Origin: Microbacterium esteraromaticum
GTDB taxonomy: Bacteria > Actinomycetota > Actinomycetes > Actinomycetales > Microbacteriaceae
DNA: 64,000 bases
Direction of reading: 5' to 3'
Assembly (NCBI RefSeq): GCF_016907315.1
Contig: NZ_JAFBBS010000001.1
Span: forward strand, 2,232,001 to 2,296,000
The position numbers and the translations under genes are program-made. This document shows positions 62,958 through 64,000 of this stretch, piece by piece (position 1 is the first letter of the stretch; the number at the start of each line of letters is the position of its first letter). Under the pieces are notes generated by a model. The model was not told the origin of the DNA. It ran no database searches and saw nothing but the letters and a program-made list of their open reading frames with translations.

Positions 62958-64000
62958 ATGGACCCCATTCGCGAGCATCTGCATCGGCACCTCGACGAGC
63001 TGACGGACAGACTGGCCGAGTGGGTGGCGATCCCCTCGATCGCGGGCGACGCCGAGCATCAGGGCGATCTGAGACGTTCGGCCCACTGGCTCGCCGGAGA
63101 GATGCGTGCGGCAGGGCTCGAGGCATCCGTGCTCGAATCGGGGGATTCATGGGCCGTGCTCGGCGAGTACAGCGCCGGCCCCGAGGCGCCCACCGCGCTG
63201 GTCTACAGCCATCACGACGTCCGCACGGTCAAGCCCGAGGAATGGGCTGAGACCGAGCCGTTCATACCTGTGCGGCGCGACGGGCGGCTCTACGGCAGGG
63301 GCGCGTCGGACGCCAAGGGGCAGGCCCTCGCGCACGTATGGGCGCTGCGGGCGCTGCGCGATCTAGACGGCGGCGCGCCCATGAACGTGAAGCTGCTCAT
63401 CGAGGGTGAGGAGGAGACCGGTTCGCCCACCCTCGCCGCCCTGCTCGAGAAGCACGCCGAGCGCCTCGCCTGCGACGTGATCGTCTTCTCCGACACCGTG
63501 CAGTGGAAGGCGGACGCACCTGCACCGGTGACCTCGATGCGCGGCACCGTCAACGCCACGCTCACGGTGCGAGGGCCCGACCGCGACGTGCACAGCGGGG
63601 TCGTCGCGGGAACGACGGTGAACCCGGCCATCACGCTCGCGCATGCGCTCGCCGCGCTGCACGACGAGCAAGGCCGGGTGCGCGTACCCGGCTTCTACGA
63701 CGGCGTGGCAGAGCTGACCGACGAGCGTCGTTCGGAGTTCGCGGCGCTTCCCTTCGACGAGCACGACTGGGTGGTGCGCACCGAGACCCGCGTCGTCAAT
63801 GGCGAAGAGGGCTTCACGGTGCTGGAGCGCCTGTGGGCCCGCCCGACCGTCGAGGTGATGTCGCTGATCGCCGGCGACCCCCTCGGCCTGCCCCGTTCGG
63901 TCATCCCGCGGGATGCGACCGCGAACCTGAGCATCCGCACGGTCGCCGACCAGCGCATCCCCGCGGTCGCCGAGCAGCTGCGGGGCTTCTTCGCATCGGT
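62958..64000 (+). CDS. M20-family dipeptidase, partial (C-terminus outside window)
   Basis: The first 347 residues of a zinc peptidase. The M20 metal site is clear: YSHHDV, YGRGASDAKGQALAH with the bridging Asp, and IEGEEETGSPTL with the catalytic Glu pair; GPDRDVHSGVVAGTTVNPA is the dimerisation-domain motif seen in CNDP/PepV-type dipeptidases. CACACT ends six bases before the ATG, fitting the leaderless pattern. It cleaves dipeptides or short peptides in the cytoplasm; the C-terminal metal-binding part is missing from the window. Confidence 0.87.
   Translation, partial: MDPIREHLHRHLDELTDRLAEWVAIPSIAGDAEHQGDLRRSAHWLAGEMRAAGLEASVLESGDSWAVLGEYSAGPEAPTALVYSHHDVRTVKPEEWAETEPFIPVRRDGRLYGRGASDAKGQALAHVWALRALRDLDGGAPMNVKLLIEGEEETGSPTLAALLEKHAERLACDVIVFSDTVQWKADAPAPVTSMRGTVNATLTVRGPDRDVHSGVVAGTTVNPAITLAHALAALHDEQGRVRVPGFYDGVAELTDERRSEFAALPFDEHDWVVRTETRVVNGEEGFTVLERLWARPTVEVMSLIAGDPLGLPRSVIPRDATANLSIRTVADQRIPAVAEQLRGFFAS

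Overview
The window is about 64 kb of high-GC, gene-dense DNA from an actinobacterium, most probably a Microbacterium-type member of the Microbacteriaceae. This rests on codon use, the MetPS, TreXYZ, MarP-like and DUF4192/DUF2207 proteins, and many leaderless genes with a -10 hexamer six bases before the start codon. It is ordinary chromosome: no rRNA, CRISPR array, intact prophage or intact insertion sequence was seen. One short low-GC scar behind a tRNA-Ser looks like the remains of an integrated element.

Layout. 1-12.0 kb: a peptide-scavenging locus. It holds a SIS-domain regulator-like protein without a visible DNA-binding domain, a GNAT enzyme, an M20 peptidase, a C39-like peptidase, a complete Dpp/Opp-type ABC importer, an LD-carboxypeptidase, a cytosolic class A beta-lactamase-fold hydrolase and a DUF2520 protein; uptake and trimming of cell-wall peptides is the likely job. 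12.1-16 kb: a secreted GH20 hexosaminidase and its divergent LacI regulator, with two operator-like palindromes between them. 16-27.6 kb: housekeeping and envelope genes (DUF2207, lysS, MarP-like protease, DUF4192, a 57-residue membrane protein, cardiolipin synthase, a duplicated-domain lipoprotein, a lipid kinase, serS, a HAD phosphatase).

27.7-31.6 kb: tRNA-Ser(UGA), an LCP cell-wall ligase, tRNA-Ser(GCU), a decayed tyrosine integrase, a Tat-exported glycine-rich protein and noncoding DNA with a perfect inverted repeat. 31.6-43.5 kb: MetPS amino-acid importer, GntR regulator, tRNA-Arg(ACG), serine deaminase, a two-gene ABC exporter, a small secreted protein, HrpB helicase, flotillin and MarR. 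43.8-50.8 kb: a Tat-exported nucleotidase, alpha-L-fucosidase, Asp/Glu racemase, LysR and a lone SdhA/NadB-like flavoprotein. Two 80-base inverted-repeat elements lie here, each between convergent genes.

50.8-57.4 kb: the trehalose-from-glycogen operon treX-treY-treZ, headed by a small unknown gene. 57.5-61.2 kb: the most intriguing unit, a four-gene operon with GTP cyclohydrolase I, a ferredoxin-reductase-like flavoprotein, a FolP2-type dihydropteroate synthase paralogue and an Rv2671-like RibD/DHFR-type reductase. It is preceded by a perfect 12-bp AT-rich palindrome and a possible 12-codon leader peptide. 61.1-64 kb: a FUSC membrane protein, an SRPBCC protein and an M20 dipeptidase cut by the window end.
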